From Enterobacter sp. kpr-6 (GTDB lineage: Bacteria > Pseudomonadota > Gammaproteobacteria > Enterobacterales > Enterobacteriaceae): DNA of 64,000 nucleotides. Positions within the stretch are counted from its first letter, which is position 1; every line of letters begins with the position of its first letter. The position numbers were made by a program, and so were the translations under genes. Below the pieces are notes generated by a model. The model saw only the letters and a program-made list of their open reading frames with translations. It was not told where the DNA came from and did no database searches. Below are positions 16,260 to 28,604 of this stretch, in pieces. The DNA lies in assembly GCF_900116015.1 (NCBI RefSeq), contig NZ_FOYH01000003.1, positions 1-64,000 on the forward strand. The letters run 5' to 3'.

Positions 16260-17291
16260 TTATTTCGATGAGAGCTCTCTGCGAATTATCTCAGCACCTG
16301 CACTTAACGCATTTAACTTACCGCTGGCGACCCGTCGGGATAAAGGGGCCATCCCACAGTTGGTCGAAGGATAAAGTTTGTCGGCATCAACAAACTCAAG
16401 GGCTTTGCGTAGCGTGCTGGCGACTTCTTCGGGTGTTTCAATGGTATTGGTTGCCACGTCAATCGCGCCGACCATCACTTTTTTACCGCGAATCAGTTCA
16501 AGCAGATCCATGGGAACACGCGAGTTATGGCATTCCAGTGAGATGATATCGATATTTGACGTTTGCAGTTTGGGGAACGCTTCTTCATATTGTCGCCACT
16601 CTGATCCCAGCGTCTTTTTCCAGTCTGTATTCGCTTTAATGCCATAGCCATAACAGATATGTACGGCGGTTTCGCATTTAAGTCCTTCAACAGCCTTTTC
16701 TAATGCGGCAATCCCCCAGTCATTTACCTCATCAAAAAAAACATTAAATGCAGGTTCATCAAACTGGATAATATCGACACCCGCAGCCTCTAATTCTCTG
16801 GCTTCCTGATTGAGAATTTTTGCAAATTCCCAGGCCAGTTTTTCGCGGCTTTTATAATGGCTGTCATACAGTGTGTCGATCATTGTCATCGGGCCAGGCA
16901 GAGCCCATTTAATAGGTTGCGTGGTTAACTGGCGTAAAAATTTAGCATCTTCCACAAAGACTGATTTTGGACGCGTCACAGCACCAATGACGGTCGGAAC
17001 ACTCGCCTCATAGCGATTACGAATTTTAACCACCTGCCGTTTTTCAAAATCAACGCCGCTGAGGTGCTCAATAAAGGTCGTGACAAAATGTTGACGCGTT
17101 TGCTCACCATCACTGACGATATCAATTCCCGCGCGGCATTGATCCTCCAGAGATAAACGCAGAGCATCACGTTTCCCTTCGATTAATTCCTCATTTTGCA
17201 ATTTCCAGGGCGACCAGAGCGTCTCTGGTTGTGCAAGCCAGGATGGTTTAGGCAAACTGCCCGCAGTAGAAGTGGGGAGCAATGTTTTCAT
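16260..17291 (-). CDS. mesD: MesD-type cobalamin- and folate-independent methionine synthase
   Basis: 343 aa, equal to only the C-terminal catalytic barrel of MetE. Zinc ligands by alignment to MetE are H211, C213 (HICYGYG), E253 (SLECH) and C312 (STNCGM). It lacks the N-terminal folate-binding half of MetE. It lies 27 bases downstream of a DUF1852 gene; the pairing of such a short synthase with DUF1852 defines the MesD/MesX type of methionine synthase, which makes methionine without methyl-folate and depends on the partner. The methyl donor is not settled. The symbol is assigned from this pairing, not from a database match. Confidence 0.8.
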   Translation of the reverse strand: MKTLLPTSTAGSLPKPSWLAQPETLWSPWKLQNEELIEGKRDALRLSLEDQCRAGIDIVSDGEQTRQHFVTTFIEHLSGVDFEKRQVVKIRNRYEASVPTVIGAVTRPKSVFVEDAKFLRQLTTQPIKWALPGPMTMIDTLYDSHYKSREKLAWEFAKILNQEARELEAAGVDIIQFDEPAFNVFFDEVNDWGIAALEKAVEGLKCETAVHICYGYGIKANTDWKKTLGSEWRQYEEAFPKLQTSNIDIISLECHNSRVPMDLLELIRGKKVMVGAIDVATNTIETPEEVASTLRKALEFVDADKLYPSTNCGMAPLSRRVASGKLNALSAGAEIIRRELSSK

Positions 17292-17318
17292 AACAGGTGA
17301 CCTTATATTTTTGGTTAA

Positions 17319-18302
17319 TTAATTGGCGTAGTCAGCAGACCATTGCTCAAGAATATTTTTATAGGGTTTGATGAAATGCGTTTCAGTAAATTTTCCCTGT
17401 TCAATGGCTAATTGACTCCGTTCTTCCCGATCATAAACAATTTTGGTTAATGAATAATCCTGGTTATTCAGATCGGGTTGGTAGTATTGCCCCGCGGCCG
17501 AGTTCGCATTGTAAATCTCAGGGCGATAAATTTTCTGGAACGTTTCCATCGTACTGATGGTGCCGATCAGCTCAAGGGAAGTGTAGTCACTCAGCAAATC
17601 GCCCGAGAAGAAGAACGCCAGCGGCGCAGCGCTGTTCGCAGGCATGAAGTAGCGAACCTGCAAGCCCATTTTTTTGAAATAGTCCTCGGTTAAGGAAGAG
17701 CCGTTTTGCTGGTATTCGATGCCTAAAACAGGATGCGCATTCCCGGTCCGGTGATAACTGTTTTTATTCGATACGCTGAGGCATATCACAGGCGGTTTGC
17801 TAAAGTTATTTTTGAATTCATCTGAGGTGGCGAAGTGTTTGAAGATATTGCCGTGCAACTCACCAAAATCAGAGGGGATGCTAAACTCAGCCTGGTGTTT
17901 ATTATGCTCTGACAGCAACACGCTAAAATCGTAATCCCGAACATATGAAGAGAAATTATTTCCGACAATACCGGCAATCCGCGCATTGGTTTTTTTATCA
18001 ATCACCGTGGTTTTTAATATTTCGATCACCGGGAAGGTATTGAGATTCTCCTGAGCACGAATGTTCATCTCAACAGAGATAATGTCAAGCTCAACAGAAT
18101 AACGATCGCCTTTGGGATTATCCCAGTGCGCCAATGTGTTGAAGCGATTATCAATCATCACCAGCGTATTGCGTAAATTCTGCTGGCGATTTTTCCCACG
18201 GGCCAGGTTAGCAAAGTTGGTCGTAATCCGCGTATTTTCTGAGGGATTATAATTTTCGTCGAAACGACTGCGCTTAATAGTGAAGGTGAAATCTTTATTC
18301 AT
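17319..18302 (-). CDS. mesX: MesX, DUF1852 partner of MesD methionine synthase
   Basis: 327 aa, soluble, no signal peptide. I recognise it as DUF1852 by overall sequence (MNKDFTFTIKRSRFDENYN start, NSYHRTGNAHPVLGIEY, GLQVRYFMPANSAAPLAFFF). The family occurs almost always next to a short methionine synthase and is required for it in the characterised MesD systems. First gene of a two-gene operon with mesD. A MetR-type site lies about 160 bases upstream. Confidence 0.82.
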   Translation of the reverse strand: MNKDFTFTIKRSRFDENYNPSENTRITTNFANLARGKNRQQNLRNTLVMIDNRFNTLAHWDNPKGDRYSVELDIISVEMNIRAQENLNTFPVIEILKTTVIDKKTNARIAGIVGNNFSSYVRDYDFSVLLSEHNKHQAEFSIPSDFGELHGNIFKHFATSDEFKNNFSKPPVICLSVSNKNSYHRTGNAHPVLGIEYQQNGSSLTEDYFKKMGLQVRYFMPANSAAPLAFFFSGDLLSDYTSLELIGTISTMETFQKIYRPEIYNANSAAGQYYQPDLNNQDYSLTKIVYDREERSQLAIEQGKFTETHFIKPYKNILEQWSADYAN

Positions 18303-18460
18303 AATAATCTTGCGTCCTCAACGCCGACACAAAAACTGAATCTATTCTTTATTGCTAAAAAATAGCCGTTGCTCAGTTTTCATGTTGCTAATACGTTAAC
18401 ATTACAGATGTTATGCCAGAGCCGCTGCACGAGTGAAAGCGACTAAATTTCACTGCAACA

Positions 18461-18473
18461 TGAACCATTTTCA
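18461..18473 (-). promoter_or_regulatory. Putative MetR box upstream of mesX
   Basis: TGAACCATTTTCA fits the MetR consensus TGAA-N5-TTCA exactly. It is in the only intergenic space upstream of mesX-mesD, about 160 bases from the mesX start. MetR activates methionine genes with homocysteine. A 13-base match could arise by chance; the location is what makes it credible. Confidence 0.5.
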
Positions 18474-18543
18474 CGATCGCGTGCGCACTCAGGTTTAGTC
18501 CTGGTGCAGCAGCCAGATGCACAACCTCTACAGCGGGGAGGTT

Positions 18544-19455
18544 TTAACGCTTTTTGCGGGCGCAGAATTTTCCGGGAGAGCAGCCTGTCACGCGCTTAAA
18601 CGCTTTCCCGAAAGCGCTTTCGGACTCATAGCCTACGGAGGCCGCGATGCGCAGGAGGGGATCGTTTGAATTCTGTAACCGGTCGCAGGCCAGCAGCATT
18701 CGCCATTGCGTCAGGTACTCAATGGGTGTGGTTCCTGCAGTTTCCTTAAAGTGTTTTGCAAAAGCAGAGCGTGACATGCCTGCCTGCGCTGCCAGCGTGC
18801 CCAGAGTCCAGTGATGTCCGGGATTATCATGCATACAGGCAATGGCGACACTCAGTTGCTTATCCCTTAACGCCGCAAGCCAGCCATGACTCGTCTCAGC
18901 GCCGTCATTGACGTGAAGCCGCAACGCCTGAATCAAAAGCATAAACGCCAGTTGTTGCACGATCATACTGCTGCCTGGCTGCGGCTCCCGCACTTCCTGA
19001 GCCATTCTTGCCAGCGCCCAGTGCATCGCCGCCCGGTCCGTGTCGTTGTTGATATGCACGACAGGTGGCAGCGATCCCAACAGCAAATTAGCCGCGCGAC
19101 CCGCCAGAAGAAAATGTCCGCCAACAAGAAAACAGCCCGACTTTTCGTCAGCTTTAGCGGCCATCTCTGAGGTCATAGCTTTACGCACTGAGCGGAAATC
19201 GACAGGTTTTGAGGCCAGATCCGTCGCCAGCCGGAAAGGGGGACCGGGAGGCAGCAGATAGCAATCTCCGGCGGTAAGCCGTATCGGGTCGGCAACATTT
19301 TCAACTGACAGCCAGCACTCGCCCGATACCACGGCGTAACATTTGATGCCGTCATGAGAGGGCCACTGAACCGCCAGGCCGGGATCCAGCACCACGCCGC
19401 CCGTAACATAACTTTCTGGTTTGAGAAGCGACAACAATTGCGAAAGTGGATCCAT
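18544..19455 (-). CDS. AraC family regulator with N-terminal cupin domain
   Basis: 303 aa starting at MDPLSQLLSLLKPE, the usual N-terminus for this subfamily; the frame continues 32 codons upstream without similarity. Cupin sensor domain at about 10-170, two helix-turn-helix motifs in the last 100 residues (WTLGTLAAQAGMSRSAFAKHF, LRIAASVGYESESAFGKAF). Divergent from the NAD-epimerase-like gene at 19581, its likely target. Confidence 0.88.
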   Translation of the reverse strand: MDPLSQLLSLLKPESYVTGGVVLDPGLAVQWPSHDGIKCYAVVSGECWLSVENVADPIRLTAGDCYLLPPGPPFRLATDLASKPVDFRSVRKAMTSEMAAKADEKSGCFLVGGHFLLAGRAANLLLGSLPPVVHINNDTDRAAMHWALARMAQEVREPQPGSSMIVQQLAFMLLIQALRLHVNDGAETSHGWLAALRDKQLSVAIACMHDNPGHHWTLGTLAAQAGMSRSAFAKHFKETAGTTPIEYLTQWRMLLACDRLQNSNDPLLRIAASVGYESESAFGKAFKRVTGCSPGKFCARKKR

Positions 19456-19580
19456 ACGCACTCCGGACGATGAGACATAAAACAGCGACTTTCTGACATA
19501 GACCGTATTAAGGGCTGCCCCTAAAGTAGCCGTAGCGGATTGCAACAGCAATCCATTACTGACATAAGGGCGGGCTAACT

Positions 19581-20465
19581 ATGCGTATTTTTCTTACGGG
19601 AGCGACCGGTTTTATCGGCACGGCGGTCACAGCGCAGTTGATTGCTGCCGGGCATCAGGTCACCGGACTCACCCGAAGCCAGCAGGGTGCTGAAAAACTG
19701 GCGGCTGCCGGTGCACAGGCACATTTTGGCGATATGGAAGATCATGACAGTCTGCGCGGTGGCGCAATGTTAAGCGACGGCATCATCCATACTGCTTTTG
19801 TTCACGACTTTTCCCGCTTCGTGGCGAACTGTGAAAAGGATCGGCTGGCGATTGCGGCGATGGCCGACGCGCTGCAAGGAACGCAACGGCCGTTGATTAT
19901 CACGTCTGGCGTGGCGATGGGGTCAGCAGGGCAAAACCGGCTGGCTGTTGAAGACTATTTCAATCCTGAACATCAGAACCCGCGTAAGGCGTCGGAACAG
20001 GCGGCAATGGCGGCATTAGAACAGGGCGTAAATGTTTCTGTAGTGCGGCTTTCGCAGGTTCATGACACGTCCAAGCAGGGTTTGATCACCCCGCTGATTG
20101 AAATCGCCAGGCAAAAAGGAGTTTCCGCGTATGTGGGCGAGGGCGAGAACCGCTGGTCGGCGGTGCATATCAGCGATGCCGCGCTGCTCTATGTGCGGGC
20201 ACTGGAAAAGCATCGTCCTGGCCGCTATCACGCCGTTGCTGAAGAGGGAATTACGCTGCGGAAAATCGCTGAAACCATTGGTCAGCGCCTGAACGTGCCT
20301 GTTGTACGCCTTGAGCCTTCCGAAGCTGCGGATCATTTTGGCTGGATGAGTCACTTTGTGGTTCAGGATATGTCAGCCTCATGTGCCCTGACTCAGCACC
20401 AACTGAACTGGCAACCGCAGGGCCCCGATTTAATGACCGATCTGCAACAAATGCGTCTGTTTTGA
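19581..20465 (+). CDS. Atypical SDR / NAD(P)-dependent epimerase-like oxidoreductase
   Basis: 294 aa, extended-SDR type. Dinucleotide motif TGATGFIG at 6-13. The segment where classical SDRs carry YxxxK instead reads NPRKASEQAAMAAL, with no clear catalytic tyrosine, as in atypical (SDR5-like) members. C-terminal substrate region with WSAVHISDAALLYVRAL. Transcribed divergently from the AraC regulator; substrate unknown. Confidence 0.85.
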   Translation: MRIFLTGATGFIGTAVTAQLIAAGHQVTGLTRSQQGAEKLAAAGAQAHFGDMEDHDSLRGGAMLSDGIIHTAFVHDFSRFVANCEKDRLAIAAMADALQGTQRPLIITSGVAMGSAGQNRLAVEDYFNPEHQNPRKASEQAAMAALEQGVNVSVVRLSQVHDTSKQGLITPLIEIARQKGVSAYVGEGENRWSAVHISDAALLYVRALEKHRPGRYHAVAEEGITLRKIAETIGQRLNVPVVRLEPSEAADHFGWMSHFVVQDMSASCALTQHQLNWQPQGPDLMTDLQQMRLF

Positions 20466-20480
20466 GTTGTGCGTTAACGC

Positions 20481-20693
20481 TCAGGCAATGCGGTGCTCCG
20501 GGTATTTGCCTTTCACCACGCCGTCGTAAAAGCGGCCTTTGGACACCACGGTCAGGAAGACGTTAAAAATACGCGACGGTACGCCGTGATATTGATAGAC
20601 GCTGCGATTATGAAAGCGCACTTCGAGCGTGCGGGTGCTTTCTTCATAACCCACAGAGGCGATTCGGGATGAGGTAACAGGATGATGACGCAC
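20481..20693 (-). CDS. KTSC domain protein
   Basis: 70 aa, essentially one KTSC domain: SSRIASVGYEESTRTLEVRF, SVYQYHGVPSRIFNVFL, KGRFYDGVVKGKY. The family name residues are altered (SSR in place of the usual K-T-S). Stand-alone KTSC proteins are widespread and of unknown function, probably nucleic-acid or RNA-related because the domain is found attached to lysyl-tRNA synthetase-like and other proteins. Convergent with the SDR gene. Confidence 0.75.
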   Translation of the reverse strand: MRHHPVTSSRIASVGYEESTRTLEVRFHNRSVYQYHGVPSRIFNVFLTVVSKGRFYDGVVKGKYPEHRIA

Positions 20694-20814
20694 GCAGGAT
20701 CCTTCTGTTCGGTATCACGCAAGGTTATCATTTAACGGGTGAATACCATCACCCCTTTTTAGCCATGAAGTGGCAATAAGCCATATAAAAAAAGAATAAC
20801 AGCCGCATGCGTCT

Positions 20815-20841
20815 GATGCCCGGTGATGTTCACCGGGCATC
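20815..20841 (-). terminator. Hairpin after nifJ
   Basis: GATGCCCGGTGA and TCACCGGGCATC form a perfect 12-bp stem with a 3-base loop, 12 bases past the nifJ stop. No strong U-run. Confidence 0.6.
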
Positions 20842-20852
20842 GTGACGGTTAA

Positions 20853-24377
<3,525 letters not shown>

Positions 24378-24680
24378 AGGCTTGCTCTCATTGCTTAACT
24401 GTAAGATTGAAAAGTCGTTATGCGCTAATGGCGACGTTTCCGTTCAGTTCTTTCTTATTCGGCCTTATTTCAGTATAGACAGCACAGGCCCATGAGTTTT
24501 TGATCTGCGGATATACCACCCGTCACTTGTGGCGCACGATGACAAAAAGATACTGTAAAAAAACGCGTGGCATTTTCCCGGAAGTAGCACTTTCTTAAGC
24601 GTGATAAAGAACCTTGCTGTTAATCAATATGATTCAGAATGCCTCTGCCTTATTATGTAAAAAAAACAGAAGGAATAATC
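24378..24680. other. Divergent promoter region nifJ / TonB-like gene
   Basis: About 300 bases with no gene seen. In E. coli this side of nifJ carries the MicC sRNA gene and ompN; neither is recognisable here. Confidence 0.5.
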
Positions 24681-25001
24681 ATGTTGATGAAAAATATAGC
24701 GCTCCTGATAAGCGGACTTGTTTTGACTGGAACGGTTGCGGCAGAGGAAGCAGCAAATTCAGATAAGCCGGTAGTGATAAGTTGTCCTGTGCCGGTAATG
24801 CCAGTAAAAGCGTTGGCATTGCGGATTTCAGGTTCAGTTAATTATACCGCGTGGGTAAACGCAAAAGGCGAGGTCTATTCAGTCTCAACGACGGGTGATG
24901 AAATTTTCTTTAAAACGACCCAGTCAGCGATAAAAAAATGTCGGTATGAGCCCGGCAAGCCTGGAGTCGTCAGGAAGACAGTCACATTTAAGGTCAATTA
25001 A
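24681..25001 (+). CDS. Periplasmic TonB C-terminal-like protein
   Basis: 106 aa from the ATG following AAGGAATAATC. Signal peptide to about residue 21 (TGTVAAEE). The mature part (ISGSVNYTAWVNAKGEVYSVSTT, TQSAIKKCRYEPGKPGVVRKTVTFKVN) has the TonB/energy-transducer C-terminal pattern: a beta strand with NAKGEV, then a helix and the basic final strand. It has no transmembrane anchor or proline-rich spacer, so it is not a working TonB. Two Cys may form a disulfide. Role unknown. Confidence 0.65.
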   Translation: MLMKNIALLISGLVLTGTVAAEEAANSDKPVVISCPVPVMPVKALALRISGSVNYTAWVNAKGEVYSVSTTGDEIFFKTTQSAIKKCRYEPGKPGVVRKTVTFKVN

Positions 25002-25021
25002 GGACGTTAAACAGGGTCGCA

Positions 25022-25073
25022 AAGCCCGGCATTACGCTATGAAAGTAAGAGACAGAAGGTTAATGCCGGGCTT
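25022..25073. repeat. Inverted repeat after the TonB-like gene
   Basis: AAGCCCGGCATTA and TAATGCCGGGCTT are perfect 13-bp inverted arms separated by 26 bases. No T-run; it could be a REP-type palindrome or a bidirectional terminator. Confidence 0.6.
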
Positions 25074-25123
25074 GCAGGTCGTACAAAATAGAGAAAAAAG
25101 AACGCTTATGCAGTATCAATTAA

Positions 25124-25477
25124 TTATTGATGTGGCAGCATAGCGCCATAAGGGCAGTGTTTAAAAAGGCAGCCTGGTCTTTTTGGACAATGACGTATCA
25201 TGGGGTAAGTGTTTCCAGGGCAATCCAGATTCTGGGTTAATGAAGCCCATAATGAATGTGAAAAGGAAAAGACGTGCAGCAATTGTAAGTTCCGGGTCTT
25301 ACCATTAACGATAAGACCAAAAGAGGTGATTGAGAGAGTATTGCCTTTCTGTAAAAAATAATCGCCGCGATACCATAAGATGAGATTTAAATTACGCAGA
25401 TTAGATGCTATAGCAAAGGCGGTACCCGTTTTCGAGCAAACGACAGCTTGTTTTATAAACCATTCCATATTGACCAT
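25124..25477 (-). CDS. Hypothetical protein
   Basis: 117 aa, with an AGGAGAAC ribosome-binding site right before the ATG. It is rich in Leu, Asn, Ser and Cys, has no signal peptide, and no clear TM segment. The first 40 residues (EWFIKQAVVCSKTGTAFAIASN) read like a compact domain; the C-terminal part has four Cys. No family recognised. Confidence 0.5.
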   Translation of the reverse strand: MVNMEWFIKQAVVCSKTGTAFAIASNLRNLNLILWYRGDYFLQKGNTLSITSFGLIVNGKTRNLQLLHVFSFSHSLWASLTQNLDCPGNTYPMIRHCPKRPGCLFKHCPYGAMLPHQ

Positions 25478-25800
25478 GTTCTCCTGAAATATTTACAGCG
25501 CTCCTTTTCCCCCGCGACAATCATATCCCCTAAGTTAAATGTGTCTATCAGGATTAACGTTAAATTCTTAAGTTTACAAAAGATAAATTTCTATAATTTT
25601 ACTTACACAAAATGTATCGCTGATTTAACGGCAACATGTGGCATTTAATAGCAACCTCCAGATAAGATAAGGCTTATATATTATTTGTCTGCGAATTATT
25701 CACATTTAAAGATCCCGTTATCTAATGCAAAATCTGCCTTGAAACGTGAAATGTTATACTATAACATCGCGTTTTTCTTGATCTGACTGAGGATCACATT
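25478..25800. other. Intergenic region with the Zur site
   Basis: AT-rich, no gene seen. It contains the Zur box at 25748-25770 in front of zinT and presumably the promoter of the minus-strand hypothetical gene. Confidence 0.55.
25748..25770 (+). promoter_or_regulatory. Zur box upstream of zinT
   Basis: GAAATGTTATA-C-TATAACATCGC is a near-perfect 23-bp palindrome matching the Zur operator, 30 bases before the zinT start. Zinc-bound Zur would repress zinT when zinc is plentiful. Confidence 0.9.
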
Positions 25801-26451
25801 TTGGCTAAGCATTATGGAAAATTAGCATTCGCTCTGGGCGCGATTTTATTGAGTAATCAGGCATTTGCTCATGGTCATCACTCGCACGGTAAACCGCTGA
25901 GTGAAATGGAGCAGAAAGCCGCTAACGGCGAGTTTGATAATAAAGATGTCAAAGACAGAAATCTGAGCGACTGGGAAGGGATGTGGCAGTCGGTTTATCC
26001 GTTACTGGTTAGCGGCGATCTCGATCCGGTGTTTAAGAAAAAAGCCGAACAGGATAAAAGTAAAACAGCGGCAGAATATAAAGAATATTACCGCAAAGGT
26101 TACGCCACTGAAATTGATACCCTGGGCATTGAAAATGGCGTGATGGAATTTCATACCGGCGATAAAGTGAGCTCCTGCAAATATGATTACGCGGGTCATA
26201 AAATCCTCACTTATACCTCCGGTAAAAAAGGCGTGCGTTATCTGTTCGAATGTAAGGATGCCAGCAGCAGCGCGCCTAAATATGTGCAGTTCAGCGATCA
26301 CACCATCGCTCCGCGTAAATCTGCGCACTTCCATATTTTCATGGGCAGCACCTCTCAGGAAGCACTGCTTGAAGAAATGGACAACTGGCCGACTTATTAT
26401 CCGTACCAGTTAATGAAAGAAGAGGTGGTTGATGAGATGCTGCACCACTGA
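25801..26451 (+). CDS. zinT: ZinT, periplasmic zinc-binding protein (TTG start)
   Basis: 216 aa, the E. coli YodA/ZinT length. Signal peptide to A23, then the His-rich metal-binding tract HGHHSHGK at 24-31. The body keeps the calycin-like domain landmarks ([59 protein letters not shown] with its metal-binding His). ZinT passes zinc to the ZnuABC importer under zinc shortage. No in-frame ATG fits: the TTG follows GAGGATCACATT and gives the same N-terminus as E. coli. A Zur box and a downstream terminator make it a single-gene unit. Confidence 0.96.
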   Translation: MAKHYGKLAFALGAILLSNQAFAHGHHSHGKPLSEMEQKAANGEFDNKDVKDRNLSDWEGMWQSVYPLLVSGDLDPVFKKKAEQDKSKTAAEYKEYYRKGYATEIDTLGIENGVMEFHTGDKVSSCKYDYAGHKILTYTSGKKGVRYLFECKDASSSAPKYVQFSDHTIAPRKSAHFHIFMGSTSQEALLEEMDNWPTYYPYQLMKEEVVDEMLHH

Positions 26452-26480
26452 GTGAGTATCATCATCCGCATCAATACGTT

Positions 26481-26503
26481 AACCCGCTACGGCGGGTTTT
26501 TTT
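26481..26503 (+). terminator. Rho-independent terminator after zinT
   Basis: AACCCGC-TACG-GCGGGTT followed by TTTTT, 30 bases after the zinT stop. Confidence 0.9.
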
Positions 26504-26621
26504 ACATAAGTGGTAGCAAAAAAATTCGGTGTCGGTGCATAAAAGCGTGGTTTGTCTCTCGACGGCGGAGGCCGTGCTGCCTATTATGCATAGGTTTTGC
26601 TAAACCGAAGGGGGAGAGAAG

Positions 26622-26888
26622 ATGCGTGCAGCGTTTTGGGTAGGGTGTGCAGCGTTATTATTATCAGCCTGTAGCAGCGAGCCGGAGCAGCAGGCAACAG
26701 CCGCGCATGTTGCGCCAGGATTACGGGCTGCGATGTCCAGTTCCGGCGAGGCCAATTGCGCAATGATTGGCGGATCGCTCTCCGTCGCACGGCAACTTGA
26801 TGGCTCGGCAATGGGCATGTGCGCACTGCCCAATGGTAAACGCTGTAGCGAACAATCGCTCGCGGCGGGCAGTTGCGGCACGTACTGA
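26622..26888 (+). CDS. ydbJ: YdbJ, DUF333 lipoprotein
   Basis: 88 aa, as in E. coli. Lipoprotein signal with lipobox LLSAC17. The DUF333 core (SGEANCAMIGGSLSVARQLDGSAMGMCALPNGKRCSEQSL) has four cysteines in the family pattern. The downstream neighbours hslJ and ldhA are in the same order as in E. coli. GGGAGAGAAG precedes the ATG. Function not established. Confidence 0.9.
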   Translation: MRAAFWVGCAALLLSACSSEPEQQATAAHVAPGLRAAMSSSGEANCAMIGGSLSVARQLDGSAMGMCALPNGKRCSEQSLAAGSCGTY

Positions 26889-26896
26889 TTTACTGA

Positions 26897-27319
26897 TTAT
26901 TTAGTCGGGTCGGCCTGTTTAAAGATTAACGTCTGTTCTGCTGTGGTCAGCGTTAACTGCGTCTCGGTAAGGTCGGCCTGAGCGCCTTTATTCATCATTT
27001 CACTGAATGTGTGATCCAGCATATTACGCTGCGGATCGGCACACATCATGCGCGTCATCACCAGATTTTTAGCGGTCAGCGCGCCATCAGATACTTTTCC
27101 CTCACCGGAAAAACGATTACACATGATGCCGGACAGGTGCATCTTCTCACCAAAACTTAACTCCGGTGGATTTTCACCCGGCGTCACCGGCTTGCCATTC
27201 ACGCTTTCCAGTACAAAACGGTGATGCATCAGTTCATCAGCAGTCACAGAGACTTTGCCGTCACGAGCACAGCCTGCCAGCACCAGGCTGAGTGCGGTTA
27301 AGGCGATAAATTTCTTCAT
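26897..27319 (-). CDS. hslJ: HslJ, heat-inducible META-domain lipoprotein
   Basis: 140 aa, identical in length to E. coli. Lipobox LAGC17. The META/HslJ domain is seen in HHRFVLESVNGKPVTPGENPPELSFGEKMHLSG and MCNRFSGEGKV, then MTRMMCADPQRN. Start at 27319 (MKKFIAL) is chosen; the upstream MEII codons have no support. In E. coli it is involved in novobiocin resistance. Convergent with ydbJ and upstream of ldhA in the reverse order. Confidence 0.93.
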   Translation of the reverse strand: MKKFIALTALSLVLAGCARDGKVSVTADELMHHRFVLESVNGKPVTPGENPPELSFGEKMHLSGIMCNRFSGEGKVSDGALTAKNLVMTRMMCADPQRNMLDHTFSEMMNKGAQADLTETQLTLTTAEQTLIFKQADPTK

Positions 27320-27405
27320 AATGATTTCCAAAGTGCCATGACAGTAGGCCCGATTTTATCAGGCCCACTGTGGGTGTCTTGCAGGATATTCTTAAACTAA
27401 CGGGG

Positions 27406-28395
27406 TCAGACCAGCGCGTTCGGACAGGCTTCATCGTTTGCCAGCAGACGGAGATTTTCCAGCGTGGTTTCAGAAATACTGATCAGCGCTTCTGCGGTCA
27501 GGAACGCCTGATGCCCCGTAAACAGTACGTTATGGCAGGCGGAGAGGCGGCGGAAGATATCATCCTGGATCACATCATTGGATTTATCTTCAAAGAACAG
27601 ATCGCGCTCATTTTCATACACATCCATACCCAGCGCGCCGATTTTTTGGGTTTTCAGCGCTTCAATGGCCGCCTGAGAATCGACCAGTCCGCCACGGCTG
27701 GTGTTGATGATCATCACGCCATCTTTCATCTGCTCAAATGCGGTGCGATTCAGCAGATGGTAGTTATCTTCCGTCAGCGGGCAGTGCAGGGAGATCACAT
27801 CCGACTGGGCGAACAGGGTCGCCAGGTCAACGTACTCCGCACCCAGATCCAGCGCGGCAGCGCTCGGGTAAGGATCAAACGCCAGCAGGCGCATACCAAA
27901 CCCTTTCAGAATACGCAGTGCCGCAACGCCAATCTTGCCGGTGCCAATCACGCCTGCGGTTTTACCGTACATGGTAAAGCCCGTCAGACCTTCCAGAGAG
28001 AAGTTAGCATCGCGGGTGCGCTGATAAGCGCGGTGAATACGACGGTTCAACGCCATCATCATCCCGACGGCATGTTCTGCCACCGCTTCCGGCGAATAGG
28101 CCGGAACGCGCACCACTTTCAGGCCCAGCTCTTTAGCCGCCTCAAGGTCGACGTTATTGAAGCCCGCGCAGCGCAGGGCAATGAACTTCACGCCATGCTT
28201 TTTGAGCTCTTCGAGAACCGGACGACTGCCATCGTCGTTCACGAAAATACAGACACCATCGCAGCCGGTAGCGGTTTTGGCTGTTCTTTCAGTTAACAGA
28301 AAGTCGAAAAATTCAAGTTCGTAGCCATATCCCTCGTTTACATGCTGCAAATACTTTTTATCGTACTGCTTTGTGCTATAGACCGCGAGTTTCAT
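27406..28395 (-). CDS. ldhA: D-lactate dehydrogenase (fermentative)
   Basis: 329 aa, equal to E. coli LdhA. NAD-dependent reduction of pyruvate to D-lactate during fermentation. Rossmann motif VIGTGKIGVAALRILKGFG, the substrate-binding Arg in INTSRGGLVD, catalytic His in FTGHQAFLT. CTGGAGAAAGTCTT gives the ribosome-binding site. 74 bases upstream of the hslJ start. Confidence 0.97.
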   Translation of the reverse strand: MKLAVYSTKQYDKKYLQHVNEGYGYELEFFDFLLTERTAKTATGCDGVCIFVNDDGSRPVLEELKKHGVKFIALRCAGFNNVDLEAAKELGLKVVRVPAYSPEAVAEHAVGMMMALNRRIHRAYQRTRDANFSLEGLTGFTMYGKTAGVIGTGKIGVAALRILKGFGMRLLAFDPYPSAAALDLGAEYVDLATLFAQSDVISLHCPLTEDNYHLLNRTAFEQMKDGVMIINTSRGGLVDSQAAIEALKTQKIGALGMDVYENERDLFFEDKSNDVIQDDIFRRLSACHNVLFTGHQAFLTAEALISISETTLENLRLLANDEACPNALV

Positions 28396-28604
28396 AAGAC
28401 TTTCTCCAGTGATTTTAATCTCACGATAACATGATTAAAATAATCATACAATTATTACAAAATAATTGATTAACATAGACATAGCGAATAATTGCGGAAC
28501 ATCTATGCTTAAAATTCGCGCTGACTTCATCAGCGTGCGCATCTGTGTGATAATAATGCTACGGCAAACAATAATTTAACCGTAAATCAGGACATTAACT
28601 GCCC

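Noticed and set aside
24378-24680. MicC small RNA beside nifJ
   Set aside because: The conserved 5' pairing region and terminator stem expected from E. coli are not recognisable.
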